Positions 11,280 through 23,200 of a stretch of 64,000 nucleotides of DNA are shown one piece after another. The DNA lies in the NCBI GenBank assembly GCA_028015205.1, contig CM051518.1, positions 56,778,372 to 56,842,371 on the forward strand, written 5' to 3'. The DNA is from Mytilisepta virgata. Lineage: Eukaryota; Mollusca; Bivalvia; Mytilida; Mytilidae. The position numbers were made by a program, and so were the translations under genes. Under the pieces are notes generated by a model. That model searched no databases. It saw nothing but the letters and a program-made list of their open reading frames with translations, and had not been told where the DNA came from. Positions within the stretch are counted from its first letter, which is position 1. Each line of letters opens with the position of its first letter.

Positions 11280-12536
11280 AACACAACAGAAACCACAACT
11301 GCATCTCCTCGCACTACACTAAATCAAGTGCTTGGGACATTATTCATAATACTGATAGCAATTCCGATATTTGTGAACTTACTGTTTATAGTAGTTTGTC
11401 TCAAGAATTTAAAAAAGAAGCTACATAACCTTTTGGTATTGTCCCTTTGTTTCAGTGAAGGTTTTTTGTCTCTATCATATGTTTTGTTTGTACTCTCAAA
11501 AACTGTCGACAAATTTGATACGAATATCTATATATGCTTGTTTACAATTTTCTTTGTTTCGTTTGGTCACCTTGCAACGTACACGTTGATTTTTCTCATT
11601 TGTATAGAACGATACCTCACAATTAGATCATTTAATTTTGGAATAAGACAGAAATTTGATAGAGTCAAGTATCGTCTTATTGTGGGAAGTTTAGCCATTG
11701 ATACCATGATAATTGCTGTTGGTCTTTTTATAGTACCACACAACACAACAATCAAATCCTGTAACACTGTTGAGTTATACGAGGGAAATTATGCGGTGTT
11801 TATAAGTGTTGCCATTGGACCAGATGTTTTAATTTTACTCATGATAGTTATTACGACAGTACTGTCAACTCGACTTATATGGATTATATTTTTAAAAAGA
11901 AGTCAGAAAATAAAGCCTGTTAAGACCAAAGAGAAACTACCTACAACAGAAGAACAGTCTGATTTTCAAGAATTTGAAAATGCTTTCCCTGAAAATGAAA
12001 ACATTGAAAATCTAAACACAAACAAAAATTCGCGTGTAAGAAGAAATATTGATTGTCAAAAGGTTGACGAACCAAATTTTGATTTAGAGGAAAACAACTC
12101 TCCTTCAAAGTTATCAGGGAATGCCACAGAAAATGGGGAAATTGTTGAGTTAGAAACGATAGAGCTTCATGAAATACACCAACACGAGAAGGAAAATAAA
12201 CAAAAAGGTCAAAACAAACAAGTCGCCTGGGAAAATAACGACGATGCCAGTACCACCCGAAAACCAGCTGACAGTGGAATGGAGTGGGAAGTAAGAGCTT
12301 TTAAAACAACCGTCATCATAGCTGCAACAACTATAATCCTTACAGGCCCATTTGTTGTATCCTTCCTGCATAATCTCATCGCTGATACGTATATTAAGCA
12401 ACAAAGTCGTTTTCTCACTGCCGTCTTTTTCATTATAAATTCTATCATCAACCCATTTATTTACGCATGGAGAATCCCCGAAATTAGACAAGAATTTAGA
12501 AGATTGGTAGATCAAATGAGAATTCATAGATTTTAA
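11280..12536 (+). CDS. Class A (rhodopsin-like) GPCR, paralogue 1, main exon
   Basis: Seven-transmembrane receptor; the exon encodes 418 residues and ends in TAA. It opens NTTET at an acceptor (AG 11278-11279), phase 0, giving a short glycosylatable N-terminus. TM1 is about residues 17-41 and TM2 51-73. TM3 is about 85-110 and ends in ERYL, the DRY-type motif with Glu. TM4 is 132-155. An extracellular loop with KSCNTVELY can pair with the Cys at the start of TM3. TM5 is 171-205. Intracellular loop 3 is very long, about 206-337, and rich in Glu/Asn. TM6 is 338-367 and lacks the usual CWxP. TM7 has NPFIY, followed by a helix-8-like RIPEIRQEFRR. The start codon must lie in an upstream exon; the in-frame GTG at 11328 is inside TM1 and is not a start. 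The ligand is unknown. A paralogue lies at 36409-37650. Confidence 0.92.
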   Translation, partial: NTTETTTASPRTTLNQVLGTLFIILIAIPIFVNLLFIVVCLKNLKKKLHNLLVLSLCFSEGFLSLSYVLFVLSKTVDKFDTNIYICLFTIFFVSFGHLATYTLIFLICIERYLTIRSFNFGIRQKFDRVKYRLIVGSLAIDTMIIAVGLFIVPHNTTIKSCNTVELYEGNYAVFISVAIGPDVLILLMIVITTVLSTRLIWIIFLKRSQKIKPVKTKEKLPTTEEQSDFQEFENAFPENENIENLNTNKNSRVRRNIDCQKVDEPNFDLEENNSPSKLSGNATENGEIVELETIELHEIHQHEKENKQKGQNKQVAWENNDDASTTRKPADSGMEWEVRAFKTTVIIAATTIILTGPFVVSFLHNLIADTYIKQQSRFLTAVFFIINSIINPFIYAWRIPEIRQEFRRLVDQMRIHRF

Positions 12537-14959
12537 TCGCTGTTTATTACTATTTACCGATTAACTGTGTATATACATATATAGATGAAATTTAGAAATT
12601 GGTATGGTATTTCCAAATCGAGTCACCATCAAGTACATTTTCAAAATCGCAGTTTCAAGAAATGAACATTTCCTCAAGCCAGAACTCTTTTTATTGTCAG
12701 ACTCTAGTGTACTTATTTGTCATATGTTTATTGTATTGAATACTGTGCTTATTTCGGATGATTACATGTATTGAATTTTTTCCATGGTCATTTAATGGTA
12801 GTCCTGTGGTTGTGGCTGTTTCTACTCGTTCAAGGTCACATGACGATCGTTGTCCACGTGCTCAGTCATATGGAATGTTATCTCAATGACCTTGCATGTT
12901 CCTAAATAAGTTAATGACATGTAAAAGTTGTTGTTGTTTTCATAACATTTCTAATTATATATTCCTTAATAATCAGTTCGTTCAATGTTTAAAACTCACG
13001 TTTTAAAAGTCAGCATCATTTATCCCTTGTAATTATGCAAGACCTGGGACAAGACATAATGTCCATAAACAGATGTGTCTCTAAAATTCCGCAAGGATAA
13101 ACAATGATCTCTATTACCTCTTCTGACATCGATCGGTGTGATGTCATAGTACTAGTATTAGAACCCATTTATATGGAAAAAAAATAATGAAATTGAACAT
13201 TTTCGCCATACATTCTTTATATGTTAACAGTAATTCTTAAACTTAAGAGTATTTCAAGATCCTTCGTGGTTTGCCGCCGACATTATGGGCCATTTTGTGT
13301 TTGAATTCACTCTAAATTTGGAGTTGTTTTGTGATGGATTTCCCGTTATTTGTCTCTCTAACATATACAGCAGAATTACAGAATGTTATTTTATTTTAAA
13401 TATATATATATAAGCTAACATGAAGAAAGGAATTGGAATTTCAAACAAGTTTTTACAACCTTATGAAAGTCCTCTAAGCACGTTTATTGCTTAATGTTGA
13501 CCTTCTCGTTGGTACATCCATCTGCTCCATGACATATGGATTTTATTATTTGATGTACTTTGATATATTCAGCTTAGATGATGAAAAGCATCAAACGCAT
13601 CAGCTTTACATATCTTTGTTCGACAAAATCTACGATAAAAGATAAGATTCTTTTATTTTCAACCCTGAAGGGTTGATACACGAATCTCATAAAATATTTT
13701 CAATGATAACAATATAAGATTTTAAAACAAAATAGAAAAAAAAACATCTAATTTGACCTTAAGCTTGTGTTTCCTGTTGTGATTAGCTTTCTTTGGAAGA
13801 ATGTCCCTTGAAAACAAGAATAGTGTAACGTCATATTTGAGTGAGCGGTAAAAAAACATCTGCTTCGAATACTGCTACTGTCTCAGTTTTTGTTCTGTTA
13901 AATATAAAACTTGTATAAGTAATCCAACAACATCCATAATACTTATAAGAAAATAAAAGGATTTGCAGTAGGTATAAATGAGAAAAAAACATTCTCGTCA
14001 CACTGAACGTAGCCATGATAACAGTCCACACTGCAAGGCGGCCTCTAAATAACCAATGAAAACGTTTTTGATGTAAAAAAGATATACAGAGGTTGCAAAA
14101 TTCCCTAATAAAGATATTGAATTCCAAAATGGGCAAAGATGTTATTGAGTACAAAATTATTTTATTTTGTACAGCAAGTGTATTTACTATATTTTTAAGA
14201 TTGATGAAGAGGCTTTAAGATGTGTAACCAGTAGTGAGATCAGTAATCAAAAGTATATACATTTAGTGGATATAGATTTATTACTAGCCGAAAGAAAACA
14301 AAGTTTGAATATTTAATTTTTTGGTTTGTTTGTTTTTTAGGAGTATGAATTTGTATTTTTAACTTTCGTTTTACGTCTGTTATATTCCCGGCAAGCCGAC
14401 ACACAAAATTGAGGAACGATATAACATTAACTTAAATTAAAAAAAAAAAAAAACTGTATAGGTACATGTGTAGTATAATTCCTGGACAAAGGAATCGTAA
14501 GTCTATTGTGTTACACTGTATCTATAAAATTACTTCAAACTTCAGAAAACAGACGAAAGTCTTGGGTATATTGCTTTTCTGGCTGCGTTGTTGACAAAAG
14601 CAAATGTTTCATATGATCTCGACGTCGCTACCACGCCCCCATTGTCAGGTTAAGGTTCTTATTTACCAACTTATGAATATTGCTATGTTTATACCACTTA
14701 ATCTATATTTTGAATAGACGAAACTGTGCATCTAAAAACTTTCTAAGGGTAAATAAATCTAGACATCTAAAATATAAATGTATTTCATGTTTTCGAAAAT
14801 TCCATATTTGAAGGATTTGCACTGAAACAATATAAACATAGTGTGTACAAATGTATCACACGGAGATAAAAATCATTAGAAATATATTAAATAATAAATA
14901 AATAAAGTTACCCGGAAGACACTCACTTCTTATCGATTATACGTATGAACTTTCATAAA
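12537..14959. other. Intergenic, nothing convincing
   Basis: 2.4 kb of AT-rich DNA. A short palindrome (AACCCTGAAGGGTT) lies at about 13662-13675 and an A-run near 14440. A 107-codon minus frame at 13831-14154 has no recognisable motifs and is not called. Confidence 0.6.
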
Positions 14960-15690
14960 TTGCCCAGCACAGAAGGAAAACTACTACATTTATTCATCAA
15001 ATTATTAATTAAATTTAATGTTTTTGGACAGATTCCTAAATATTCTCCCAAAATGTTTAAAAAAATTATTATTTAATGTCGGACAAGTAAGGAAGAAGTG
15101 AAATACATCGCCAATCTCATCTAAATTACATAGTTCCTGTTTTCGTAAATGATATTATGCCACCTTCCAGAATCAATTGGAAAATAGTCATTCATGTTTC
15201 TAAATCTAAATCTGAATAAGGTGATCATATTTCTATTTGAACTAATTTCCTAATGTTCATTCTTGTATAAACGGTAATTAATTGCAGAAAATATTGTTAA
15301 TTAGATGCCAATTTTGCTGAAACTGATCTTTAAGTTTTTATTTAACGTCAAGGTATAAGCAGGAAGTTGTATCCAATACATATTGATTATTCCAAACGTA
15401 AGACAGACCAAATTCATCTAGGATTGATTTCACGTATTTAAGCTGGATTACAACATTTTAATATTTTTAAGCAAGATTAGATATCAAAACATGTAGTTTC
15501 TCCAGTTTCCCAGTGACTAGTGGCTAATTTTTGCCCGGATTTAATGATTCTTAGCCTGATATGAATATCTAGATGATATCTTCCCAATTCGTCATATATC
15601 ATATTATCAGAGGTAAATTTCGTCACAAGCTTATAGAATTTCAGATGCACACTTAATTTCACCCCACTCTTCACAACCATAATAATAAAA
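14960..15690 (-). mobile_element. LINE C-terminal fragment
   Basis: On the minus strand, 15477-15680 encodes VHLKFYKL followed by YDELGRYHLDIHIR. This corresponds to the LEKxHLKFxK...GELGxYP block of the LINE tails at 7.8 and 9.7 kb. Further on, near 15080-15250, is FRFRSRNMND, then LCNLDEIGDVFHFFLTC, the terminal Cys-His motif. A one-base frameshift just before LCNL breaks the frame, so the copy is dead. It belongs to a family related to, but distinct from, the duplicated copies. Confidence 0.8.
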
Positions 15691-15796
15691 TTGACTGCAC
15701 TACTTTCTCAACATTTTAATGAATAGTAAACTCCCTTTTTGCAAAATTTCATATTAGCATATATAGGTTTAGCTTGGTTATGTTTAGAGAAAATAC

Positions 15797-15800
<4 letters not shown>

Positions 15801-15844
<44 letters not shown>
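15801..15844. repeat. (TA)n microsatellite
   Basis: An uninterrupted TA run of about 44 bp. Confidence 0.97.
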
Positions 15845-15849
<5 letters not shown>

Positions 15850-16335
15850 ATATCAATCCTTGAAAGGTAAATTAAGTAACAATTCGCTATTTTCGCGGTA
15901 AGAGATTAATCGCAAAAATAATACCACAACAAATAATTATTTCAATACATTATCCCTGAGAATCGATAATTTTAAACAGCGTAAAATTTAATTCATTTAC
16001 AAAGTCACCAAAACAAATCACAGTTTATAGTATATTTAAAATTAATATTTCTGGATATTCTACATAAGAAAAACATCTACATGTACTTTGTTTTTGTCAA
16101 AACAAGCATTCTGAAAGTATTGCTGGGCAATACAATGTCCTCTACCGGCTTGAGCTGTGAGAAAACACGCAAAATATCATTGAGTATGTGAATCGGACGA
16201 AGATGTATGGACTAGAGAGACTTCTAAAACTTCCGAAACTATGTTTGCTATACAATAATTACCCAATCAGCTTGCTCTGTAGCTCATCATGATAATCTCA
16301 CATACCAATAATAACATCACTTGGTAGAATGGTTT
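15845..16335. other. Intergenic, nothing recognised
   Basis: AT-rich tract without coding or repeat signal that I could support. Confidence 0.6.
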
Positions 16336-16655
16336 GCAAAAAAAGTTCAGAAAACTAATATTTTGACAATAATTCCTATTTCCAAGGACTATAAATCTCA
16401 CAATAATTATCCGATCATCGTAAAATTCAAACTTGATCTGTACCTCATTTTTATAATCTCGCACACAAAAAAGTCCAGAAAACTATTATTTTGACAATAA
16501 TTCCTATTTCCAAGGGCCATAACTCTCACAATAATGATCTTATCATCGTGAAACTCAAACTTGGTCTGTCTCATCATTTTAAGCTCATATATGAAAAATA
16601 AGATCAGTGTGTTCAACGGTTTGCGAAAAAAAAGTCCGGAAAACTATTATTTTAT
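16336..16655. repeat. Diverged tandem repeat, two units and a partial third
   Basis: Each unit begins AAAAAAGTYCRGAAAACTA and continues TTTTGACAATAATTCCTATT, TCCAAGG and CTCACAATAATKAT, ending in AAACTTG with TCTGT. Units start near 16336 and 16466; a truncated third starts near 16629. The blocks CCAAGGGCCATAACTC and TCATCGTGAAACTCAAACTT resemble a dispersed mussel repeat I have seen before (recollection). Confidence 0.7.
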
Positions 16656-17059
16656 CTATTTATATTATCCCCTTCGGCGTTTTAAAGTTTCCATATTGCA
16701 AAATAGTGGTACATGTATAAAGCGTCAAATTGTCGCTGTAAATCGGTTTTTAGTTGAAACAGCCTTTTATTCAATATTAATTGAATAGGATTGGACATCA
16801 CCTAATTGATAAATGTAATTATGTAATACTTTTATAATATTTATATTTTCATCCTTTCTATGAAATGCATCGCCAGAAAATGACAAGTCTTAAGTTATAG
16901 TTAAATGTGAAGGTTTCACAAAATGTGTATTACCCCAGTTTGAAAATCATATTGATTGACATTTTGATGATACACCATGATGCTTCAGGAAATTAAATCA
17001 TTCTTTGATTAAAACGTTGTAACAAAGAATGACAAATATATTTAAACGTTTTTCTCAGT

Positions 17060-17592
17060 TCGGTTTCAATCAATATTTTGGCTAAGAAGAAAATCTTCTA
17101 AATCATATACATATATAGAAAACAGAGGGTTCACGCTTTCGCCTTGTCTCACACCTACAATACAATGAAAATAAATCAAAATATTCTATCCCATTAGAAT
17201 TATATAGATTTATATCTGTCTGACGTCTGTAAAAGTGTTGACCATAGGCCAGGACGCCAAATTAATGCACAATAAAACCTTTTTTTCCCTTAATCCTTAA
17301 TAATTCGAAAAGAAAGTATACAGTCATAATACTATCAATCACAGAGTACCCTTTTCGAAAGACGGATTGATTGTTGTGGAGTATCAAAAATTCCTCTAGA
17401 AAATTATTTAATCTGATTTTGAGTACCGAAGTAAACAATTTGCCAAAACAACTACAATGCTTTGGAATGCTTTTCTCCCCTTTGTTTTTGTAAATATTGT
17501 ACAGTATAGACTTACCAACCATTCCTGTATGAAAAACAATATTAAAAAATGTAAATGTAATATGATTAGACACTTACAATCCAGAGGTATTC
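17060..17592 (-). mobile_element. Older LINE, RT part, left of the nested insertion
   Basis: Minus-strand RT remnants. 17262-17573 includes YKNKGEKSIP, CFGKLFTSVLKIRLNNFLEE and FRKGYSVIDSI, blocks of the finger region. At about 17080-17160 is GVRQGESVNPLFSIYVYDLE, which is RT motif B. Motif A is missing, so there is an internal deletion. Stops and frame changes abound. The continuation toward the 5' end of this element is on the far side of the 7-kb insertion (24637-25040). Confidence 0.82.
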
Positions 17593-17605
17593 TTAATATA
17601 CTCGT
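17593..17605. repeat. Target-site duplication, left copy (13 bp)
   Basis: TTAATATACTCGT here is identical to 24624-24636 and exactly brackets the 7-kb LINE. Confidence 0.93.
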
Positions 17606-17649
17606 CCCCCGTGTGGGTCTTGGGGACACAATAGAATAGGCCCACAGCT

Positions 17650-18520
17650 CCTCGGCTTGGCGTAAGAGGCCCTAAAGAGGCGACATGTTTGCCGTGTGTC
17701 GCAAACCCGTGTCGGTAATACGGAGTGTTCCTGGATGGCCGGAAAAACGGTTCCGATCACCATCTGGGGCACAATCTTTACCTAGACGGGAGGCCGGATG
17801 GACCCGATTCGGTCAATCGGCTGGTCACATCAGTCCCTTTTTGTAACACGTATTTATATATTTTTTTTCAACCCAAACTGATTAATCAAATTCCAAATTG
17901 CTGTTTGGCGGGATTGGTGTTGGCTTATGGGTCACGAACTTTAACAAGCTCAAAATTTCTTTACTTTTGAATTGGATCTTTATTTATTGCTATTATTTTT
18001 GTTTTATTATTTTCTTAATATTCAAATCTAAATTATTACTCTCATTTGTATCAACTGTTTAAAATGTCTTTTTGGTTTCGCATTTGTTTTGAAATATTTA
18101 AACAACCAGCTCCAAAATTGACTGGATTGCCCCGGTCTGGCCACTTACTGGTCATGTTTAGCCCTCTGCTGTTTTCTCATGGTTGTTTGAAGAGACCCAT
18201 ATGAACCTTTTATGACACCTCGATACCATGGGTCGGGTTAGGGTGGTTTGCAGGTATCATATGAGATTGATGTTTTGGTTCTGGGGTCTCTGAAGATAGC
18301 CACTGACGGAAGCAGCAGAGAAGGCGGTGGCTTATGGGGTAAGGCTTCCTCGGCTTAATGAGGCCACATGTTTGCCGTGTGTGGATACCCGTAAAGATAG
18401 AGGACGGGATCCTGGTGGTTGAAACACGCAACTTTGGCCCTTACTTTATCTGAAACGGGCGGTCGGATGGGCCCGGTCTCGATCAATCGGCTGGTCACGC
18501 CAAGCCCTTGAATCTAACCT
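17650..18520 (+). repeat. Repeated unit within the LINE 5' UTR
   Basis: Two diverged copies (about 17655-17846 and 18341-18520) share ACATGTTTGCCGTGTGT, then ACCCGT, GGATGG.CCCG and TCAATCGGCTGGTCAC in the same order. They are about 690 bp apart. GGCGGTGGCTTATGGG occurs at both 18321 and 18569. Repeated 5' UTR units often carry promoter activity in LINEs; that is inference here. The tract is visibly richer in GC than its surroundings. Confidence 0.72.
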
Positions 18521-18728
18521 GTTTCCAGAATGTACAACAGTAGTACCATGTTCAAGTTGGGTTTAAGAAGGCGGTGGCTTATGGGACAATCGTGTAGATG
18601 TTGCCTTGGGCGGTTGAATCGTCAGGTAACCCCTGACACGAGGCATGCGCCTGTATAAAGTACTCTATGCGAGTATCTTGTCCTTGTATCCTTAGTGTCT
18701 GTCGCACACGTGGCAGCCATACATCGTT

Positions 18729-20234
18729 TTGGTGCTGCTCCGAGGTGGGCGGGGAGCAAGGACAACGAATCATTATACAATCACCTTGAATACTGAACTA
18801 AACCAATCAAATTTAACATGTTCCAAAAGAAAACTTACAGACAGTGATGATGAAGGACCAAATCCGAAATCTCAAAATATATCTCCTACAACCTTTCCCA
18901 AATTTTTGGTACTTACTAGTCTTGACCAGGATAAACCATTGACAAAATTATCACCATTTATTTTACAAAAATATATTCAGAGCTGTGCAGGTGAAGTTAA
19001 AAAAGTTACTAAAATGAAAAATGGAAATTTACTCATAGAATATGTTAGAGATCAGCAGTCAAAAAATCTTCTCTCTTTGACATCTATCTCCACTGTTAAC
19101 ATTTCTGTAACCGCCCATAGAACTCTAAATTCATGCCAAGGAATTATTCGTGACAGAGACCGTGACTTATTAGATCTATCAGAGGAGGAAATTTGTGAAG
19201 AACTTAAATCTCAAAATGTGACTAAAGTTAAAAGATTTACCAAAAGGATTGACAATAAAACAATTAAATTGAACACTTAGCTTCTGACATTTGAGCTCTC
19301 GACATTGCCTGAACACATCTATTGTAGGACCCTACAAAATCAAGGTTGACATATATGTGCCCAATTCTACCCGTTGTTTCAAATGCCAAAAGTTTGGACA
19401 CGGTAGGAATTCATGCAGGGGCACAGAAAGGTGTGTCAAATGTTCTGTGGAGGGACACTCCAGTTTCGATTGTGAGGGCACTGTCAAGTGTTCAAACTGC
19501 GGACAGGATCACATGGCCAATTCTAGGACCTGTGAATTCTATAAAAAAAAGTTGAAATTCAAAAAACAAAAGCTGAACGGGGTATTAGCTATCAAGAAGC
19601 CCGCAAAATCGTCTCTGCCACGAATAATTCATCGCAATCTACATATGCTGACAAAGTGAAAAATTCCACAACATACAAGACATCTGAAACACAGACTGTT
19701 TATGCATGGCCAGACAACACAAAATTTCCTATACTTTTATCTGAGTCTAAACCTAATAATTCCCAATCAATTCCCAAAAGATCTTCGCCATCCATTTCAT
19801 CTCAGACACAGACTGTAGCAACAAATTCTCAGACTTCTCACACTGCTCCACCAAAAACTTCCACTTCAAGAAATTCTACCCAGAGACCTTCATCATCTCC
19901 ACAGCAACCTAATCACTCATCTTCATCCAATCAAAAGACGTCTTCCAACCAGAAATCTTCATCAAAAAAGCATTCACAGTCATCTTCAAATCGCCTTTCA
20001 AAGGCAGAAAAGAATTCTACCAAATTCAGAGATCTCTGTTCAGAGTTTGACGATGACTCTGAGCAGATGGATACAACATCAATGGATTGTTTAGATTCGA
20101 TCTGGGGAGATCCACTCGTTCCAACAGTGGATATCAATCCCCACAACAAATCAAACCCGCAGGGTGGCAAGCCGAGGAGTCGTTCAAGTGAAGGACATAA
20201 AAACTTCTCCCCCATCTGTGCACCAAACAAATGA
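18729..20234 (+). pseudogene. LINE ORF1: gag-like protein with three CCHC zinc knuckles
   Basis: The RNA-binding structural protein of the element. The first part (18729-19280) includes an RRM-like stretch around KMKNGNLLIEY. In-frame TAG at 19278-19280 and a frameshift near 19325 interrupt it. At about 19370-19520 are three knuckles in tandem: CFKCQKFGHGRNSC, CVKCSVEGHSSFDC and CSNCGQDHMANSRTC. Another frameshift sits in the A-run at about 19541-19549. The last part (19656-20234) is a Ser/Thr/Gln-rich low-complexity tail that ends TGA at 20232-20234. No ATG is visible at the expected start. The stop overlaps the ORF2 start in ATGA. The gene is dead. Confidence 0.85.
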
Positions 20235-23200
20235 ACAACATTGTACAATGGAATTGTCGAGGTTTAAAACTTAACTTAATTGAATTAACTTTATTAGCCC
20301 AAACTTTCCTTCCTGTTGCTTTTTGTCTTCAGGAAACTCATCTCAAAGAAAATGATCACATAAATTTAAAGGATTATTCTATTTACAGCACTCATGTTAA
20401 AAAGGATGAAAGAACCGCGGGCGGCTCTTCGATCTTTGTTAAAAACAGGATTATTCATAGTAGAATAAATTTAAACACTGACTTGCAAGCAGTTGCTATT
20501 CGTCTCTCTCTATCTAAAACTATTACATTATGTTCTGTTTATATTCCTCCTAATACGCACTTGGAAATTAACAAACTTAAATCTTTAACTGATCAGTTGG
20601 GTCAGGCCGCGCAATTGTTTTCCTGTTACAGAAGTCATGAAATAATGGGCTGCCATTAAGTCTGTACCTTTCGTTGAAACATGGGAGATGGCTCAAAACG
20701 ATCGCATATCCAGTTAAAATCTCGGGGTGTGAAGTCAGTCTACCTTTTCCGTAATTTGAGAAATCACGAGCCATGGTAAAAAAAGTCTCCTTCCGCAAAG
20801 TAAAATGTACCTCTTTCATGCTCTCCATGTAGAATAAAAATTTTTTTGGTTTTATTCATTTAATCCTTTCAATTTTTCTATGTCAAATGTTTCAGGTAAA
20901 TACGCCTTTAAAACAACACTAGTTATTCAGTTATCATGGTTGGTTTTGTTACAGTAGGTCCATATATCATATGCAATTATAATTTTTTTAATGGACTTCT
21001 TTCGTATCCCTCAGGTCAAAGTTCATTGCAGGTCTTGAGCCAGTTACCTGCCCCATTTCTGCTTATGGGTGATTTTAACGCCCATAATCCTATTTGGGGC
21101 AGTAGTTCACAAAATGATAAAGGAAAAAAAATTGAAGATTCATCCAGGGAATGGTTGTTACTCGGCTATCAATCTAACGATTTGTGACCCTTCTTTATTA
21201 TTGGACTATTCATGGCGAGTCCATGATGATCTGTGCGGAAGCGACCACTTTCCAATTATTTTGGAAAATTTGTTTCCCTCGTCCTCGGAGAGGGTTGCTC
21301 GCTGGAAATTTGACAAAGCCAACTGGCCTTTGTTCGAGCAGCTCTGCCACGACGAACTAAACGCAGATCGTTTTGATAATGTGGACAGTCCAGTTCTCAA
21401 ATTTAACGAATCGTTGGTATCGATAGCGGAGAGAACCATTCAAAAAACCTCGAGAAATCCAAAACAATCCAGCAAACCCTGGTTTGATGATGATTGTGAG
21501 GCTGCGAAGAAAAACAGGAAAAAGGCCGAACGACGGTTCAACTTGCATCTAACACCAGATAATTTAACTAATTTACGTATATTCCGTGCGAAAGCACGTC
21601 GAACATTCAAAAATAAAAGACGAAAGTCTTGGCAAAACTTTGTCTCCAAAATAAACTCCCATACACCAATGAATAAAGTTTGGAATTTCATACAAAAAAT
21701 TAGCGGTAAAAACAGACAGACCAATCTCTACCATCTTAAAGATGAACAGATTCTTCTAACATCAGAAAAGGACATCTCTAATAAACCTGGAGAGACTTTT
21801 TCTAAGCATTCTTCCTCTCAAAATTACTCTCAGGAATTTCAAAAAATCAAAAACCGCACAGAAAAAACCAAACTCAATCTAAAAACACAGAAGACTACAA
21901 CCACCCCTTCCATTTGGATGAGCTAAAAAATTCCCTGGCTAAGGCCCGTGACACAGCATGTGGTCCTGATGATATTCATTACAAACTTCTAAAACATCTT
22001 CCTGATACATCATTACAAACACTTTTGGATATACTGAATAATATTTGGGAAACTGGTGACTTGCCTTCTCTGTGGAAGCTGGCCACAGTTATCCCTATTC
22101 CAAAACCTGGAAAAGATCATTTTGAACCGTCGAATTATCGACCGATTGCCCTCACAAGTTGCGTCTGTAAGACAATGGAACGGATGATCAACGACCGCCT
22201 TGTCTGGTTCCTCGAGGCGAATGGCCTCCTGTCCAATATACAGTGTGGGTTCCGACAAGGCAGAAGCACGTTGGATCATCTTGTTCGCTTCGAATCCTTT
22301 ATACGCAACGGGTTTGCTAAAGGTGAACATGTGGTGTCCGTCTTTTTCGATCTGAAAAAAGCCTACGACACCACATGGAAATATGGCATTTTAAAAGACT
22401 TAAATGATATGGGGTTGAAAGGTAGGTTTCTTTTAGACAGGCAGTTCAAGGTAAAGGTTAACACGACCATGTCTGACCCTTTTGAACAAGATATGGGCGT
22501 TCCTCAGGGAAGTATCCTCTCCGTCACTTTATTTAGTATAAAAATAAACAGTTTAGCTAAAACATTAAAACAAAATGTTGAAGGCTCCCTCTATGTAGAT
22601 GACTTTTTGATATGTTATAGGGCTAAAAATATGAACAATATTGAAAGACAGCTACAGCTGTCTTTAAATAAAATTGAAAAATGGGCTATGGAAAATGGTT
22701 TTAAATTTTCCAACTCCAAAACAGTATGTATGCATTTTTGCAATAAACGAAAACTGCATTTGGACCCCGAACTAAAAATTTATAATTCTCCAATTAAAGT
22801 CGTCAAAGAAACAAAATTTCTAGGTATTCTGTTTGACAATAAACTTACCATTCTACCCCATATCAAAATGCTTAAAGCTAAATGCTTGAAAGCATTGGAC
22901 ATTTTAAAAGTTGTTTTCAGCACTGACTGGGGTGCTGATAAAAACATATTGTTAAATTTATATCGATCGCTTGTACGATCAAAACTTGATTATGGATCAA
23001 TTATATATGGATCTGCTCGCAAATCCTATATACAAATTTTAGATACTGTTCACCACCAAGGCCTACGTTTGGCCTTGGGGGCGTTCAGAACGTCTCCTGT
23101 GGAGAGTTTATATGTAGAGGCGAACGAGCCGTCTCTTTATAATCGTCGGATAAAACTTGGTTTACAATACTTAACCAAGCTAAAAGCATATCCTTCAAAT

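Noticed and set aside
12150..12527. 125-codon minus frame opposite the first receptor
   Set aside because: Antisense shadow of receptor coding sequence.
13831..14154. 107-codon minus frame, Phe/Leu-rich
   Set aside because: Hydrophobic only because of T-rich codons; no motif or conserved pattern.
20577..20828. 83-codon minus frame across the LINE/insert junction
   Set aside because: It crosses the insertion boundary, so it cannot be an ancestral gene; no motif seen.
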